Positions 27,766 to 35,508 of a DNA stretch of 64,000 nucleotides are shown in pieces. Below the pieces are notes generated by a model, which had not been told where the DNA came from, did not search any database, and worked only from the letters and a program-made list of their open reading frames with translations. Positions within the stretch are counted from its first letter, which is position 1; each line of letters starts with the position of its first letter. This DNA comes from Oscillospiraceae bacterium (GTDB lineage Bacteria > Bacillota > Clostridia > Oscillospirales > Oscillospiraceae), in NCBI GenBank assembly GCA_017437095.1, contig JAFSBW010000033.1:1-64000 (forward strand), given 5' to 3'. Made by a program: the position numbers and the translations under genes.

Positions 27766-28737
27766 TTGAATATAAAGTATAACAATCCCAGAGATCCCAA
27801 ATATCAGGAATTTCATAACGGCGAGCATGAATATAATCCTAAGCGTAACGACCGCGCAAGCACCGGTGTAAGCGCGGAAAGCGGCAAAAAGGCCGCTTTG
27901 GCTTCCGGTATGAAGCTGTTTACCGCAGTTGCCTCCATCGTTATGGTCATTGTGGTTTTGGCCAACCTATATGTAAATACATCGCCGGTTTCCATCGGCC
28001 ACGACAGCACCGTGCTGAATGTAGCTGTGGAGGATAACCCCGATGATCTTGTTATCAGCTATACCCTGGCCCCGGAGGCGGACAACGGCAATATCCTTGC
28101 TCTGGGAAATCTGGAGGGCAGCCGCTCTACCCTTCGCTTTGAAGGGCTGCAGCCCAACACCGCCTACATCCTTACATATTACGCCGATGCCGGCAACGGG
28201 GTGGAAAAGGTGGGCTCTTACCGGTTTGTAACCGGGCAAATGCCCCAGGGTGATATCCCCGGGCCTACTGTTCCTGCCGCCACTACCCCTGCGCCTACCA
28301 CACCGGAGCCCACAACTCCCGCGCCCACTACCCCCGCACCTACCACACCGGCGCCCACAACTCCCGCGCCCACTACCCCCGCTCCTACCACGCCTGAGCC
28401 TACCACCACCGCGCCGCCTGTGCCCACAGCCCTTGCGCCGGAAATAAGCTCCATCGTCCGCCTTCCTGCGGAATGCGGCGATCTGAGCGGCGGAAAGCAT
28501 AGGGTTACCCAATGCTTCAGCTTTGCTGACATTCCCCAGGAAGAATACACTGTAACGGCTGTCACCGGCGGCGGAGGCGCTCTGAAATATACTGCCGAAG
28601 TAGAAAACAACATTCTGTATGTTTATGTAGAGCGAACCGGCTATGCAGGCTATTCCTATACTACAGAAGTTACCGTTACCTGGGCAAGCGGCGCTTCCTG
28701 CAGCTCCAGCCACACCTTTGGGCTGCCCTCGCAGTAG
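27766..28737 (+). CDS. Membrane-anchored surface protein with Thr/Pro-repeat linker
   Basis: 323 residues from a TTG start (AAGGGGGGAAGCTGC upstream). A polar, Asn/Lys-rich cytoplasmic tail of about 48 residues is followed by one membrane helix (about 50-70, LFTAVASIVMVIVVLANLYV), a fibronectin-III-like domain (about 80-160), a low-complexity linker of repeated TTPAP/TTPEP units (about 170-215), and a second beta-rich domain to the end. The orientation is N-in, C-out. Ligand unknown. The linker is encoded by near-identical DNA repeats (see 28277-28413). Confidence 0.78.
   Translation: MNIKYNNPRDPKYQEFHNGEHEYNPKRNDRASTGVSAESGKKAALASGMKLFTAVASIVMVIVVLANLYVNTSPVSIGHDSTVLNVAVEDNPDDLVISYTLAPEADNGNILALGNLEGSRSTLRFEGLQPNTAYILTYYADAGNGVEKVGSYRFVTGQMPQGDIPGPTVPAATTPAPTTPEPTTPAPTTPAPTTPAPTTPAPTTPAPTTPEPTTTAPPVPTALAPEISSIVRLPAECGDLSGGKHRVTQCFSFADIPQEEYTVTAVTGGGGALKYTAEVENNILYVYVERTGYAGYSYTTEVTVTWASGASCSSSHTFGLPSQ
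28277..28413 (+). repeat. Minisatellite encoding the Thr/Pro linker
   Basis: Tandem 15-base units of the form CCNACYACNCCNGCG encoding (A/E)PTTP, about nine copies with third-base variation and higher-order repetition of pairs. Such repeats expand or contract by slippage and would change stalk length without shifting the frame. Confidence 0.8.
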
Positions 28738-28815
28738 GCCTGCAGGCTTTCCTTGATATCCCGGCAAATACAGTATCTAACGGCTCTTAAATAACACAAC
28801 CAGGGAGGACCTATT

Positions 28816-29745
28816 ATGAAAAACGCAAAAAAGATCATTCTGCTTCTTGTAGCCATCGCCCTGCTGGCTATCCTGCTGATCCCGTCCATCAACCCGCTGC
28901 TGGATGACTCCGGCAAAAAGGCTGCCACCGCCAAGCTGCAGGAGACCTTTGGCGGCCTGTTCGGCGGCAGCGGCAGCCTGACCCTGCCCAATGTTTTCAG
29001 CGCTTTGGCCGTTGTGCTGCTCATGTGGCTGGTGAGCAAAGTGATCTGCTGGCTGCTGAAGGCGCTTAACAAAAACACCGGCCGCAGATCCTCTGTGCTG
29101 AGCCTGTTTGCCAGCCTGGCAAAATTCTTCTGTTTTATCGCCGGCGCTGTTTGGGCGCTTGGCATTCTGGGCGTTAACCTTACCGGCATCTTCGCTTCCC
29201 TGGGCATTGTTTCTCTGATCATCGGCTTTGGCGCCCAGAGCCTGATCGAGGATGCGGTTACCGGCATCTTCATCATCTTTGAAGGGCAGTACCAGGTGGG
29301 CGATATTATCGTTCTGGACGATTTCCGGGGCACTGTTAAGCACATTGGCCTGCGCACTACCCGCATTGAGGATACCGGCGGCAACCTGAAGATCGTTAAC
29401 AACTCCGATATCCGCAACCTGCAAAACCGCTCCCGGAACAATTCCGTTGCCGTTTGCGATCTTTCCATTTCCTACAGTGCCAGCATCGAAGAGGTAGAAA
29501 AGATCTTGCAAAAGACCTTCCCCGAGATGTACGAGCGCAATAAGGACATTTTCCTCTCCGCCCCCCGGTATATGGGGGTGGAAGCTCTGGGTGAATCCAG
29601 CGTAGTTGTGCGCATTGTTGTAGATGTTGCCGAAGAAAACTTCTTCATCGGCTACCGCACCCTTAACCGGGAGGTTAAGCTGATGTGTGACCGCAACGGC
29701 ATCGAGATCCCCTTCAACCAGATCGTAGTACACCAGGCAAAGTAA
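28816..29745 (+). CDS. Mechanosensitive channel of the MscS family
   Basis: 309 residues: three or four N-terminal hydrophobic helices, including the pore helix region GIFASLGIVSLIIGFGAQSL (about 130-150), then the beta domain start EGQYQVGDIIVLDD and FRGTVKHIGLRTTRIED, and the alpha-beta C-terminal domain. It opens on membrane tension after osmotic downshift. The start has GGGAGGACCTATT. A terminator ends it at 29755-29786. It appears monocistronic, with the next gene carrying its own promoter. Confidence 0.93.
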   Translation: MKNAKKIILLLVAIALLAILLIPSINPLLDDSGKKAATAKLQETFGGLFGGSGSLTLPNVFSALAVVLLMWLVSKVICWLLKALNKNTGRRSSVLSLFASLAKFFCFIAGAVWALGILGVNLTGIFASLGIVSLIIGFGAQSLIEDAVTGIFIIFEGQYQVGDIIVLDDFRGTVKHIGLRTTRIEDTGGNLKIVNNSDIRNLQNRSRNNSVAVCDLSISYSASIEEVEKILQKTFPEMYERNKDIFLSAPRYMGVEALGESSVVVRIVVDVAEENFFIGYRTLNREVKLMCDRNGIEIPFNQIVVHQAK

Positions 29746-29754
29746 CGCAGCTTT

Positions 29755-29786
29755 ACCGGGGGCTTCCTTCGAAGCCCCCGGTTTTT
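29755..29786 (+). terminator. Terminator after the MscS gene
   Basis: ACCGGGGGCTTC (29755-29766) / GAAGCCCCCGGT (29771-29782), loop CTTC, then TTTT. Confidence 0.9.
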
Positions 29787-29787
29787 A

Positions 29788-29816
29788 TTGACAAGAAAGC
29801 CTATCAATCGTACAAT
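29788..29816 (+). promoter_or_regulatory. Promoter of the membrane protein/glycosyltransferase pair
   Basis: TTGACA (29788-29793), 17-base spacer, TACAAT (29811-29816), starting 2 bases after the MscS terminator tract and 30 bases before the ATG at 29846. Confidence 0.85.
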
Positions 29817-29845
29817 AAAAGAAACCGAAAGAAGGAGGAACCCCC

Positions 29846-31123
29846 ATGGCAAAAAAGAATGGTATCGCCCGGCATTTTGGGGCGTTCTTTGGTCTTCTGG
29901 CTGCGCTGTACGCGCTTTTGGTGCTTTCCGCGCTGATCCCAAATAAGGCGCTGGAAAAGAACATGAGCCGCAGCGGCCTGCGCTATTTTCAGCAGGAAGC
30001 CTACCCCAACCGGGATGGCCGCTTCCAGCGCATTGCTGACAACCGGGCGGATCAGCTGCTTGTGAACATCGCCTGGAACATGGGCCAGGGAAATCCTCTT
30101 TCTTCCACCATTGATACCCAATATTATGACGGCGGCGGCTTTGGGCTGAATACGGGGCTGTATCAGGCAGTTCTGCAGGGCCGCTCCCCCAACACGCCTT
30201 ACCCCCAATACTGGCATGGCAGCGCCGCACTTGTCCGCTTTGCCCATCTGTTTACCGATGCCCAGGGCATGGCGGCCATGGGGCTTTGGGTGCTTTGCGC
30301 CTTGCTGCTGGCAAATGTGGCTTTGCTGATCCGAAAGGGGCACTGGGAGCTGGCTCTTTGCCTGATGATCTCTATGCTCTCGGTGCAGTTCGGCAATTTG
30401 GGGCTGAGCATTACATATCAGCCCTGCTTTGTGCTATGCCTTTGCTTTTGCCCTGCCTTTGTGCTGCTGGAGCGCCGGGGGGACAGCGCTTTAACCCTGC
30501 TTTGCGTCCTCAGCGGCGCCGCCACCGCGTTTTTTGACTTTCTTACCACCGAAACCCTGCCCCTGCTGCTGCCGCTGATCCTGGTAGTAGCCATCCGGGC
30601 CAAGGATGGCGGCCTTACCGCCTTCCCCTGGCGGTTGCTCCTTTCCTGCGGCCTTTGCTGGGGCGCAGCGTATATCGGCGCTTTCGTGTGCAAATGGGCT
30701 TTGGCCAGCCTGCTTACCGGGCAAAACCAGTTCCTTACCGGCTTTATTGCCGCCGGAAAACGGATGGATGCTGCGCCGCAATCCGGCTTCCCGCCTGTGA
30801 TCGCCGGCATTCTTGCCAACCTCAGCGTATTTTTCGGCAGCACAGAGCGCATCGACCTTCCCCGGGTGCTTCTGGGGCTGGGAAGCGGCGCTGCCGGGTT
30901 GGGTTTAGGCTATGCTTTCCTTAGAAAGGCCCAGCCTTGCCGCTGGGGCGCTTTGGCTGCTCTTTCCCTGGGAGCGGTGGTGCTGCTGCGGTTTGCGCTG
31001 CTGGGTAACCACTCTTACCTGCATGAATTTTTTACCTACCGGGCGCTGTGCGCTACGGTGATGGCGGTGCTTACTGCCTTTGTTTTAAATATTCGCCTGC
31101 CTCAAAAGGAGGTTGGCCAATGA
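29846..31123 (+). CDS. Polytopic membrane protein, possibly GT-C type
   Basis: 425 residues with about ten hydrophobic helices and one large hydrophilic loop after the first helix (about 35-125, with DTQYYDGGGFGLNTGLYQ and YPQYWHG). The layout of a first helix, a long extracytoplasmic loop, and many further helices resembles GT-C glycosyltransferases and related polyprenyl-sugar membrane enzymes, but no diagnostic motif is recognised. It overlaps the downstream GT2 gene by 4 bases (ATGA), a common pairing of a polyprenyl-phosphate sugar synthase with a membrane transferase. Function is inferred only from this. Confidence 0.75.
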   Translation: MAKKNGIARHFGAFFGLLAALYALLVLSALIPNKALEKNMSRSGLRYFQQEAYPNRDGRFQRIADNRADQLLVNIAWNMGQGNPLSSTIDTQYYDGGGFGLNTGLYQAVLQGRSPNTPYPQYWHGSAALVRFAHLFTDAQGMAAMGLWVLCALLLANVALLIRKGHWELALCLMISMLSVQFGNLGLSITYQPCFVLCLCFCPAFVLLERRGDSALTLLCVLSGAATAFFDFLTTETLPLLLPLILVVAIRAKDGGLTAFPWRLLLSCGLCWGAAYIGAFVCKWALASLLTGQNQFLTGFIAAGKRMDAAPQSGFPPVIAGILANLSVFFGSTERIDLPRVLLGLGSGAAGLGLGYAFLRKAQPCRWGALAALSLGAVVLLRFALLGNHSYLHEFFTYRALCATVMAVLTAFVLNIRLPQKEVGQ

Positions 31124-31806
31124 CGGAGCTTACCATCTTAATGCCCTGCCTGAACGAAGGGGAAAGCCTGGCTTTTTGCATCCGGGAAGCCAAAAGCTAC
31201 CTGGCAAGCCGGGGCATCTGCGGCCAGGTGCTGATCGTTGACAACGGCAGCGCCGATAGCTCCCCCCAGATCGCCCTGAAAGAAGGAGCTGATGTGGTCA
31301 CCGAGTGCCAAACCGGCTACGGCAACGCCATCCGCCGGGGCATAGCGGCTGCCAAGGGGAAATACATTCTTTTAAGCGATTGTGACGGCAGCTACGATCT
31401 ATCCAATGCGGATGCTTTTGTGCAGGCCCTGCGCGGCGGCTGCCATTTGGTAATCGGCAACCGCTTTGCCGGCACTATCCAGCCCGGCGCTATGCCCTGG
31501 AGCCACCGCTATATTGGCGTGCCCCTGCTGAGCCTGCTGGGCAGGCTGCGCTTTGGGGTAGATGTAAAAGATTTCCACTGCGGCCTGCGGGGCTTTTCCC
31601 GGGAAGCTGCCCTTGTTTTGCCCCTTAGCAGCTGCGGCATGGAGTTTGCCACAGAGCTGATCGGCCGCTTTGCCCAGGCGGGCCTGCAGATCCGCCAAGT
31701 GCCCTGCGACCTTCGCAAAGCCCTGCGCTCCCGGCCCAGCCATTTGCGCACCCTGCCCGACGGCCTGCGCCATTTAAAGCTGCTGGTATTCTGGCCCGGA
31801 AAATAG
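31120..31806 (+). CDS. Glycosyltransferase family 2, dolichyl/polyprenyl-phosphate sugar synthase-like
   Basis: 228 residues with the GT2 fold: start LTILMPCLNEGESLAFCIRE, nucleotide-binding QVLIVDNGSADSSPQIA, and the metal motif as SDCDGSYDL. It resembles dolichol-phosphate-mannose/glucose synthases, which move a sugar from a nucleotide to a lipid carrier at the cytoplasmic face. The C-terminus lacks membrane helices. It starts inside the stop of the preceding membrane protein, and the two probably work together in envelope glycan modification. Confidence 0.88.
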   Translation: MTELTILMPCLNEGESLAFCIREAKSYLASRGICGQVLIVDNGSADSSPQIALKEGADVVTECQTGYGNAIRRGIAAAKGKYILLSDCDGSYDLSNADAFVQALRGGCHLVIGNRFAGTIQPGAMPWSHRYIGVPLLSLLGRLRFGVDVKDFHCGLRGFSREAALVLPLSSCGMEFATELIGRFAQAGLQIRQVPCDLRKALRSRPSHLRTLPDGLRHLKLLVFWPGK

Positions 31807-31826
31807 CGGCCAACAAAGGAAAAATA

Positions 31827-31848
31827 CCGCCGGGAATCCTCCCGGCGG
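31827..31848. terminator. Terminator between converging genes
   Basis: CCGCCGGGA (31827-31835) / TCCCGGCGG (31840-31848), loop ATCC, between the GT2 stop and the pyridoxamine-oxidase-like stop. A-rich DNA lies on the left side and serves as the T-tract for the minus strand. Confidence 0.75.
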
Positions 31849-31860
31849 CAGCTTATTGGG

Positions 31861-32355
31861 TCAGCCCTGCTTAGGCAGGGAGCGCTTTTTTGCGGTATAG
31901 TCGGAAACGGTGATCTTGATTACCGTAACGCCGCCTACCATTTTATCCATAAACTCAAAATCCTTCCCGGTTTGGGTCTTCATTAGGATCTTCAGCCCCT
32001 GGATCTTACCGGGAACATCCTCCACCAGCTGGGCCACGCCCTCGCACATAATGCTGGAGTAGCACATTCCGTGCTGGCAGGCAGAAGGCCCTTCAAAGGG
32101 CAGGCGGTCGGTATCGATCTGCACAAATACATTGGGGTTTGCCCGCAGCACATCCATCTTTCGTCCCCGGGGCGCGCCGTGCATATACAGAGTAAGGGCG
32201 CCGTCTACCATGGTATAGCCGTAGTTCAGGGGCACTACATAGGGCATATTGCCGTCCACCATGCCCACATGGGCAACCTTGGCCCGGTCCAAAATGCCCA
32301 GGATCTCGTTCATATCTGTTACTTCCCGCTCCCGGCGGGTAATTCCGCGCTTCAT
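31861..32355 (-). CDS. Pyridoxamine 5'-phosphate oxidase-family protein, NimA-like
   Basis: 164 residues of the split-barrel flavin fold: KVAHVGMVDGNMPYVVPLNY and LYMHGAPRGRKMDVLRANPN are the usual FMN-contact strands, and CYSSIMCEGVAQLVED follows. This group includes NimA 5-nitroimidazole reductases and flavin-reductase-like proteins. The substrate is unknown; it is not a PdxH because the C-terminal substrate motif is missing. Ribosome site AGGAGGACATAAA. Monocistronic. Confidence 0.88.
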   Translation of the reverse strand: MKRGITRREREVTDMNEILGILDRAKVAHVGMVDGNMPYVVPLNYGYTMVDGALTLYMHGAPRGRKMDVLRANPNVFVQIDTDRLPFEGPSACQHGMCYSSIMCEGVAQLVEDVPGKIQGLKILMKTQTGKDFEFMDKMVGGVTVIKITVSDYTAKKRSLPKQG

Positions 32356-32471
32356 TTTATGTCCTCCTAGTTGGTTTTTGTTATTATACCACTTCTGTTG
32401 CCCCCGCGCAACGGAAAAAGCAGCTCCCGGCCCGCATTTTCCCCATAAATAGATATAAAGAGGAAGCTTTT

Positions 32472-32930
32472 ATGAGCATACACAGAAAAACCCAGAGCAA
32501 AAAGGGATCCTGGCTCAGCAAATTTTGGCATTGGCTGTTTCACAATGCCCAGCCGGCTGAGGAAGAAGCCAGCCTATACCTTCAGCCGCCGGAAGCCCTG
32601 CCTGCCGGGCAGCCCTGCGCAAAGGACTATGCATCGGTGTATCAAATGCTGGATTCCCGCCCTGCCCTTATCGCCGGCAACGGCGGCGATAAGGGGCAAA
32701 AGCTTTCGGTGTACAGCTACTGCGGCGTGGTCTTTTACAAAGCCGATACGCTGTATCACTATATCAACCCCGGCATCGAGCTTTCCGTGGGCGACCGGGT
32801 GCTGGTGCCGGTGCATATCCACGGCGGCACACAGCTGGCGGAGGGTTATGTGGTCTCCTGCGGAGATTACCTGGCCCAATATGTTCCCTACCCCGCAGGC
32901 CTGGCCAGCATGGTCATAAAAAAGCTATAA
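32472..32930 (+). CDS. Hypothetical protein, 152 residues
   Basis: Basic N-terminus (SIHRKTQSKKGSW) with an amphipathic Trp-rich stretch (WLSKFWHWLFHN, residues 14-25), then an acidic/Pro linker and a globular beta-rich part from about 55 to 152 (including GIELSVGDRVLVPVHIHGG). No clear membrane span. No family is recognised. A ribosome site (AGAGGAAGC) precedes the ATG and a terminator follows at once, so it is its own transcription unit. Confidence 0.65.
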   Translation: MSIHRKTQSKKGSWLSKFWHWLFHNAQPAEEEASLYLQPPEALPAGQPCAKDYASVYQMLDSRPALIAGNGGDKGQKLSVYSYCGVVFYKADTLYHYINPGIELSVGDRVLVPVHIHGGTQLAEGYVVSCGDYLAQYVPYPAGLASMVIKKL

Positions 32931-32937
32931 TACAGAG

Positions 32938-32976
32938 CTGCCCGGCGAAAAAACTTCCGCCGGGCAGTAGCTTTTT
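32938..32976 (+). terminator. Terminator after the 152-residue gene
   Basis: CTGCCCGGCG (32938-32947) / CGCCGGGCAG (32958-32967), followed by TAGCTTTTT. Confidence 0.85.
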
Positions 32977-33053
32977 GAAAAGAGATATGCTATACTGTTC
33001 CCATTATAAAAACAAATGCACCCGCTCAGCGGACAATTATTAGGAGGAACGCC

Positions 33054-34634
33054 ATGAAGATCCTATATAAAAACGGCCTGGTGTACGACGGCACCGGCGC
33101 TGCGCCCCAAATTGGGGATGTACTTACCCAAGACGGCCGCATTCTTGCTGTAGGCAATTTGGGCCAGGCAGAAGCCGACCGGGTGATCGACTGCACCGGC
33201 CTGAGCATTGCCCCCGGCTTTATCGATGCCCATTCCCATAACGACTTTTTCTGCGATTACGACGATGCCGAGCGGTATTTTATCCCCTTTATCCGCCAGG
33301 GCATTACCACCCAGATCACCGGCAACTGCGGCTTCTCTCCCTTTGGCGTGGAAGCGGATTCCCCTCATGCCGGCGTAGTTGGCGCAGGGCTTTTCGCTAC
33401 CAAAAACCCCGGCAGCTTCCGCTCCTTCTGCGAAAACAACAAAGGCAAGCTCTATGTAAATATCGTGCCCCTGATCGGCCACGGAACTGCCCGCATCGGT
33501 GTCAGCGGCCTTGACCCCAAGCCCATGGATGCCGCAGGCATTGCCAAAATGGAAGCCGCTGTAGCCGAAGCTATGGAAAACGGCGCGTTTGGCGGCAGCT
33601 TCGGCTTTATGTACGAGCCGGGCATGTATGCCAAGACCGATGAGCTGGTAGCCTTCGCTTCCGCGGTGGCTAAATATGACGGCATCGTTACCGTTCACCC
33701 CCGGGCAAATTCCGCGGTGGCCCTGGGCTATTCCCTGCTCAAGCGCAACCATATCGAGATCGCTCTGGACGAGGTGATCGACATTATGGAGCGCTCCAAA
33801 TGCCGCATGGAGTATTCCCACCTGATCTTTGTAGGCACATCCTCCTGGAAATGTATCGACCCCATGCTGAAAAAGTTCTATGACTACCGGGCCAAGGGCT
33901 ACGAGATCGCCTACGATAACTACTCTATGACCTACGGCGCTTCTGTGATCACAGTCATCTGCCCGCCCTGGTACATGGCGCTGACCGACAAGCAGAAGCA
34001 CTCCGCCTTTAACCGGCTAAAGCTGCGCACGGTGATCAATGTAACCCGCAAGCTGCTGGGCCTGGATTATAAGGACATTACCATAGCTTACATCAACGAC
34101 GAGCCTAAATACAAGGCCTATGAGGGCCGCAATGTGGCCGAGATCGCCAAGGCCGAGGGCAAGGATTGCCTGGATCTTTACCTGGAGCTGATCGATGCCT
34201 CCAAGGGCGCAGGCAGCGTTTACCTGGATAAATACTACAACGATGAGCTGATCCGCAGGCTCATGGAAGACGAGCTTAGCATATTCATGACCGATGCCTG
34301 GCTGGAGCCCAAGGGCGTGCAGAACGGCGCAGCCTTCCAGGGCTTCCCCAATTTCCTGCTGAAAGCCCAGCAATACGGCATCCCCATGGAAAAGGTGATC
34401 CACAAAATGACGGGCAAGACCGCCCAGCGCTTTGGCATACGGGAGCGGGGCACCCTGACACCGGGCAACTGGGCGGATATTACGGTATTCGATCCCAACG
34501 GCCTGAAGGTATTCCCCGATGAGCCGGGCCGCAGCGCCGAGGGCATCCGCTATGTGGCAGTAAACGGCCAGCTGGCCGTGGACAACGGCCAGTACATTAC
34601 CCAGCAAGGCGGCCAGATCCTTTTGAAAAAGTAA
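33054..34634 (+). CDS. N-acyl-D-amino-acid deacylase (D-aminoacylase family amidohydrolase)
   Basis: 526 residues. The metal-binding motif is GFIDAHSHNDF (about 55-65), with further TIM-barrel ligands in GGSFGFMYEPGMY, VHPRANS and EYSHLIF, and C-terminal RGTLTPGNWADITVFDP closes the amidohydrolase beta domain. It would remove acyl groups from N-acyl-D-amino acids (cell-wall or dietary origin) or related substrates such as hydantoin-like compounds. No signal peptide is present. It stands alone with AGGAGGAACGCC before the ATG. Confidence 0.87.
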   Translation: MKILYKNGLVYDGTGAAPQIGDVLTQDGRILAVGNLGQAEADRVIDCTGLSIAPGFIDAHSHNDFFCDYDDAERYFIPFIRQGITTQITGNCGFSPFGVEADSPHAGVVGAGLFATKNPGSFRSFCENNKGKLYVNIVPLIGHGTARIGVSGLDPKPMDAAGIAKMEAAVAEAMENGAFGGSFGFMYEPGMYAKTDELVAFASAVAKYDGIVTVHPRANSAVALGYSLLKRNHIEIALDEVIDIMERSKCRMEYSHLIFVGTSSWKCIDPMLKKFYDYRAKGYEIAYDNYSMTYGASVITVICPPWYMALTDKQKHSAFNRLKLRTVINVTRKLLGLDYKDITIAYINDEPKYKAYEGRNVAEIAKAEGKDCLDLYLELIDASKGAGSVYLDKYYNDELIRRLMEDELSIFMTDAWLEPKGVQNGAAFQGFPNFLLKAQQYGIPMEKVIHKMTGKTAQRFGIRERGTLTPGNWADITVFDPNGLKVFPDEPGRSAEGIRYVAVNGQLAVDNGQYITQQGGQILLKK

Positions 34635-34704
34635 GGCTATTGCCCCGGTACAGTAGAATACAGTTTTTCAGGGAACAGCCCAATCGCGCTGTTCCCTGAT
34701 ATTT

Positions 34705-34759
34705 TTTGCAAAGCGCACTTGACAATTTTTGCAAAGTATGCTATGCTTTATTTGCAAAG
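34705..34759 (+). promoter_or_regulatory. Promoter with three phased TTTGCAAAG operators
   Basis: Promoter TTGACA (34719-34724), 17 bases, TATGCT (34742-34747). Three copies of TTTGCAAAG start at 34705, 34728 and 34751, exactly 23 bases apart; they lie before the -35 box, in the spacer, and just after the -10 box. The core TTTGCAAA is a palindrome. This is a likely repressor site array for the Xre protein encoded 57 bases downstream. Confidence 0.82.
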
Positions 34760-34815
34760 TTAACTTAGCATTTGCAGCTGCCGGACGCGGCAGCCTGCAA
34801 GAAAAGGAGACTCTT

Positions 34816-35019
34816 ATGAAAACGAAGATCCGGGAGCTGCGCAAGCTCCACAAGCTTTCCCAGGAGGAGCTGGCCGAGGCCGTTGGCACTACCCGCCAAA
34901 CCATTACCTCTATCGAAGTCGGTAAATATATCGCTTCCCTCCCCCTGGCATACAAAATTGCCCGCTATTTCGGGCTGACCATTGAAGAAGTGTTCGACTT
35001 CTCAGATCTGGAGGATTAA
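34816..35019 (+). CDS. Xre-family HTH regulator, autoregulatory candidate
   Basis: 67 residues, a single HTH_3 domain: MKTKIRELRKLHKLSQEELA, recognition helix around TRQTITSIEVG, then the closing LPLAYKIARYFGLTIEEVF. It is of the small YgzD/YozG-like class usually paired with a membrane protein, as here: the next gene starts 3 bases after its stop. The TTTGCAAAG array over its promoter makes negative autoregulation likely. Confidence 0.92.
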   Translation: MKTKIRELRKLHKLSQEELAEAVGTTRQTITSIEVGKYIASLPLAYKIARYFGLTIEEVFDFSDLED

Positions 35020-35022
35020 ACC

Positions 35023-35493
35023 ATGAAACAATACAAAGAAAAACTCAAGCTGGAAAACCGTATCATTGTCGTCTGCATTGCGCTTTTGAGCGCATTTATC
35101 GTTCTTTCCATCCTGGCAGAAGCGGAGATCATCTCCTTTTTGCGGCCCGTTGCCGGGGATGAGCACTGGCAAAGCAAGTGGCGGGGCTTCATCGCCGGAG
35201 CAAGCGGCGGTGTTTTGGGGCTGATGGTGTTTGGCCTGATCCAAAACACCCGGGCTTTGCGCAACGAGAAGAAGCTGAAGGAGCTTTATATCGCCGCCCA
35301 TGACGAGCGCCAGATCCAGATTCTTACTACCGCCCGGTCCGCCGCCACCCAGACCTTCCTGCTGATTGGTCTGGTCGCCGGGGTGATCGCCGGCTATTTC
35401 AACCCCACTGTAAGCATTACCATCCTGGCCTGCGTGGTAGCCCACAGCCTGATCTCCATGGGCTTTGCCTTCTACTACCGCAAGAAATACTAA
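35023..35493 (+). CDS. Four-helix membrane protein paired with the Xre regulator
   Basis: 156 residues with hydrophobic helices at about 15-35, 52-75, 105-125 and 130-150. Between helices 2 and 3 lies a polar segment with KELYIAAHDERQIQILTTAR, which resembles the DUF2178-type membrane partners of small Xre regulators. It may sense a membrane signal and control the regulator; function is inferred. The gene sits between the Xre and M28 peptidase genes with gaps of 3 and 15 bases, so all three form one operon. Confidence 0.75.
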   Translation: MKQYKEKLKLENRIIVVCIALLSAFIVLSILAEAEIISFLRPVAGDEHWQSKWRGFIAGASGGVLGLMVFGLIQNTRALRNEKKLKELYIAAHDERQIQILTTARSAATQTFLLIGLVAGVIAGYFNPTVSITILACVVAHSLISMGFAFYYRKKY

Positions 35494-35508
35494 ACCCTGG
35501 AGGCTGCT

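Noticed and set aside
28277..28413. A CRISPR array
   Set aside because: The repeats are contiguous 15-base coding units with no spacers.
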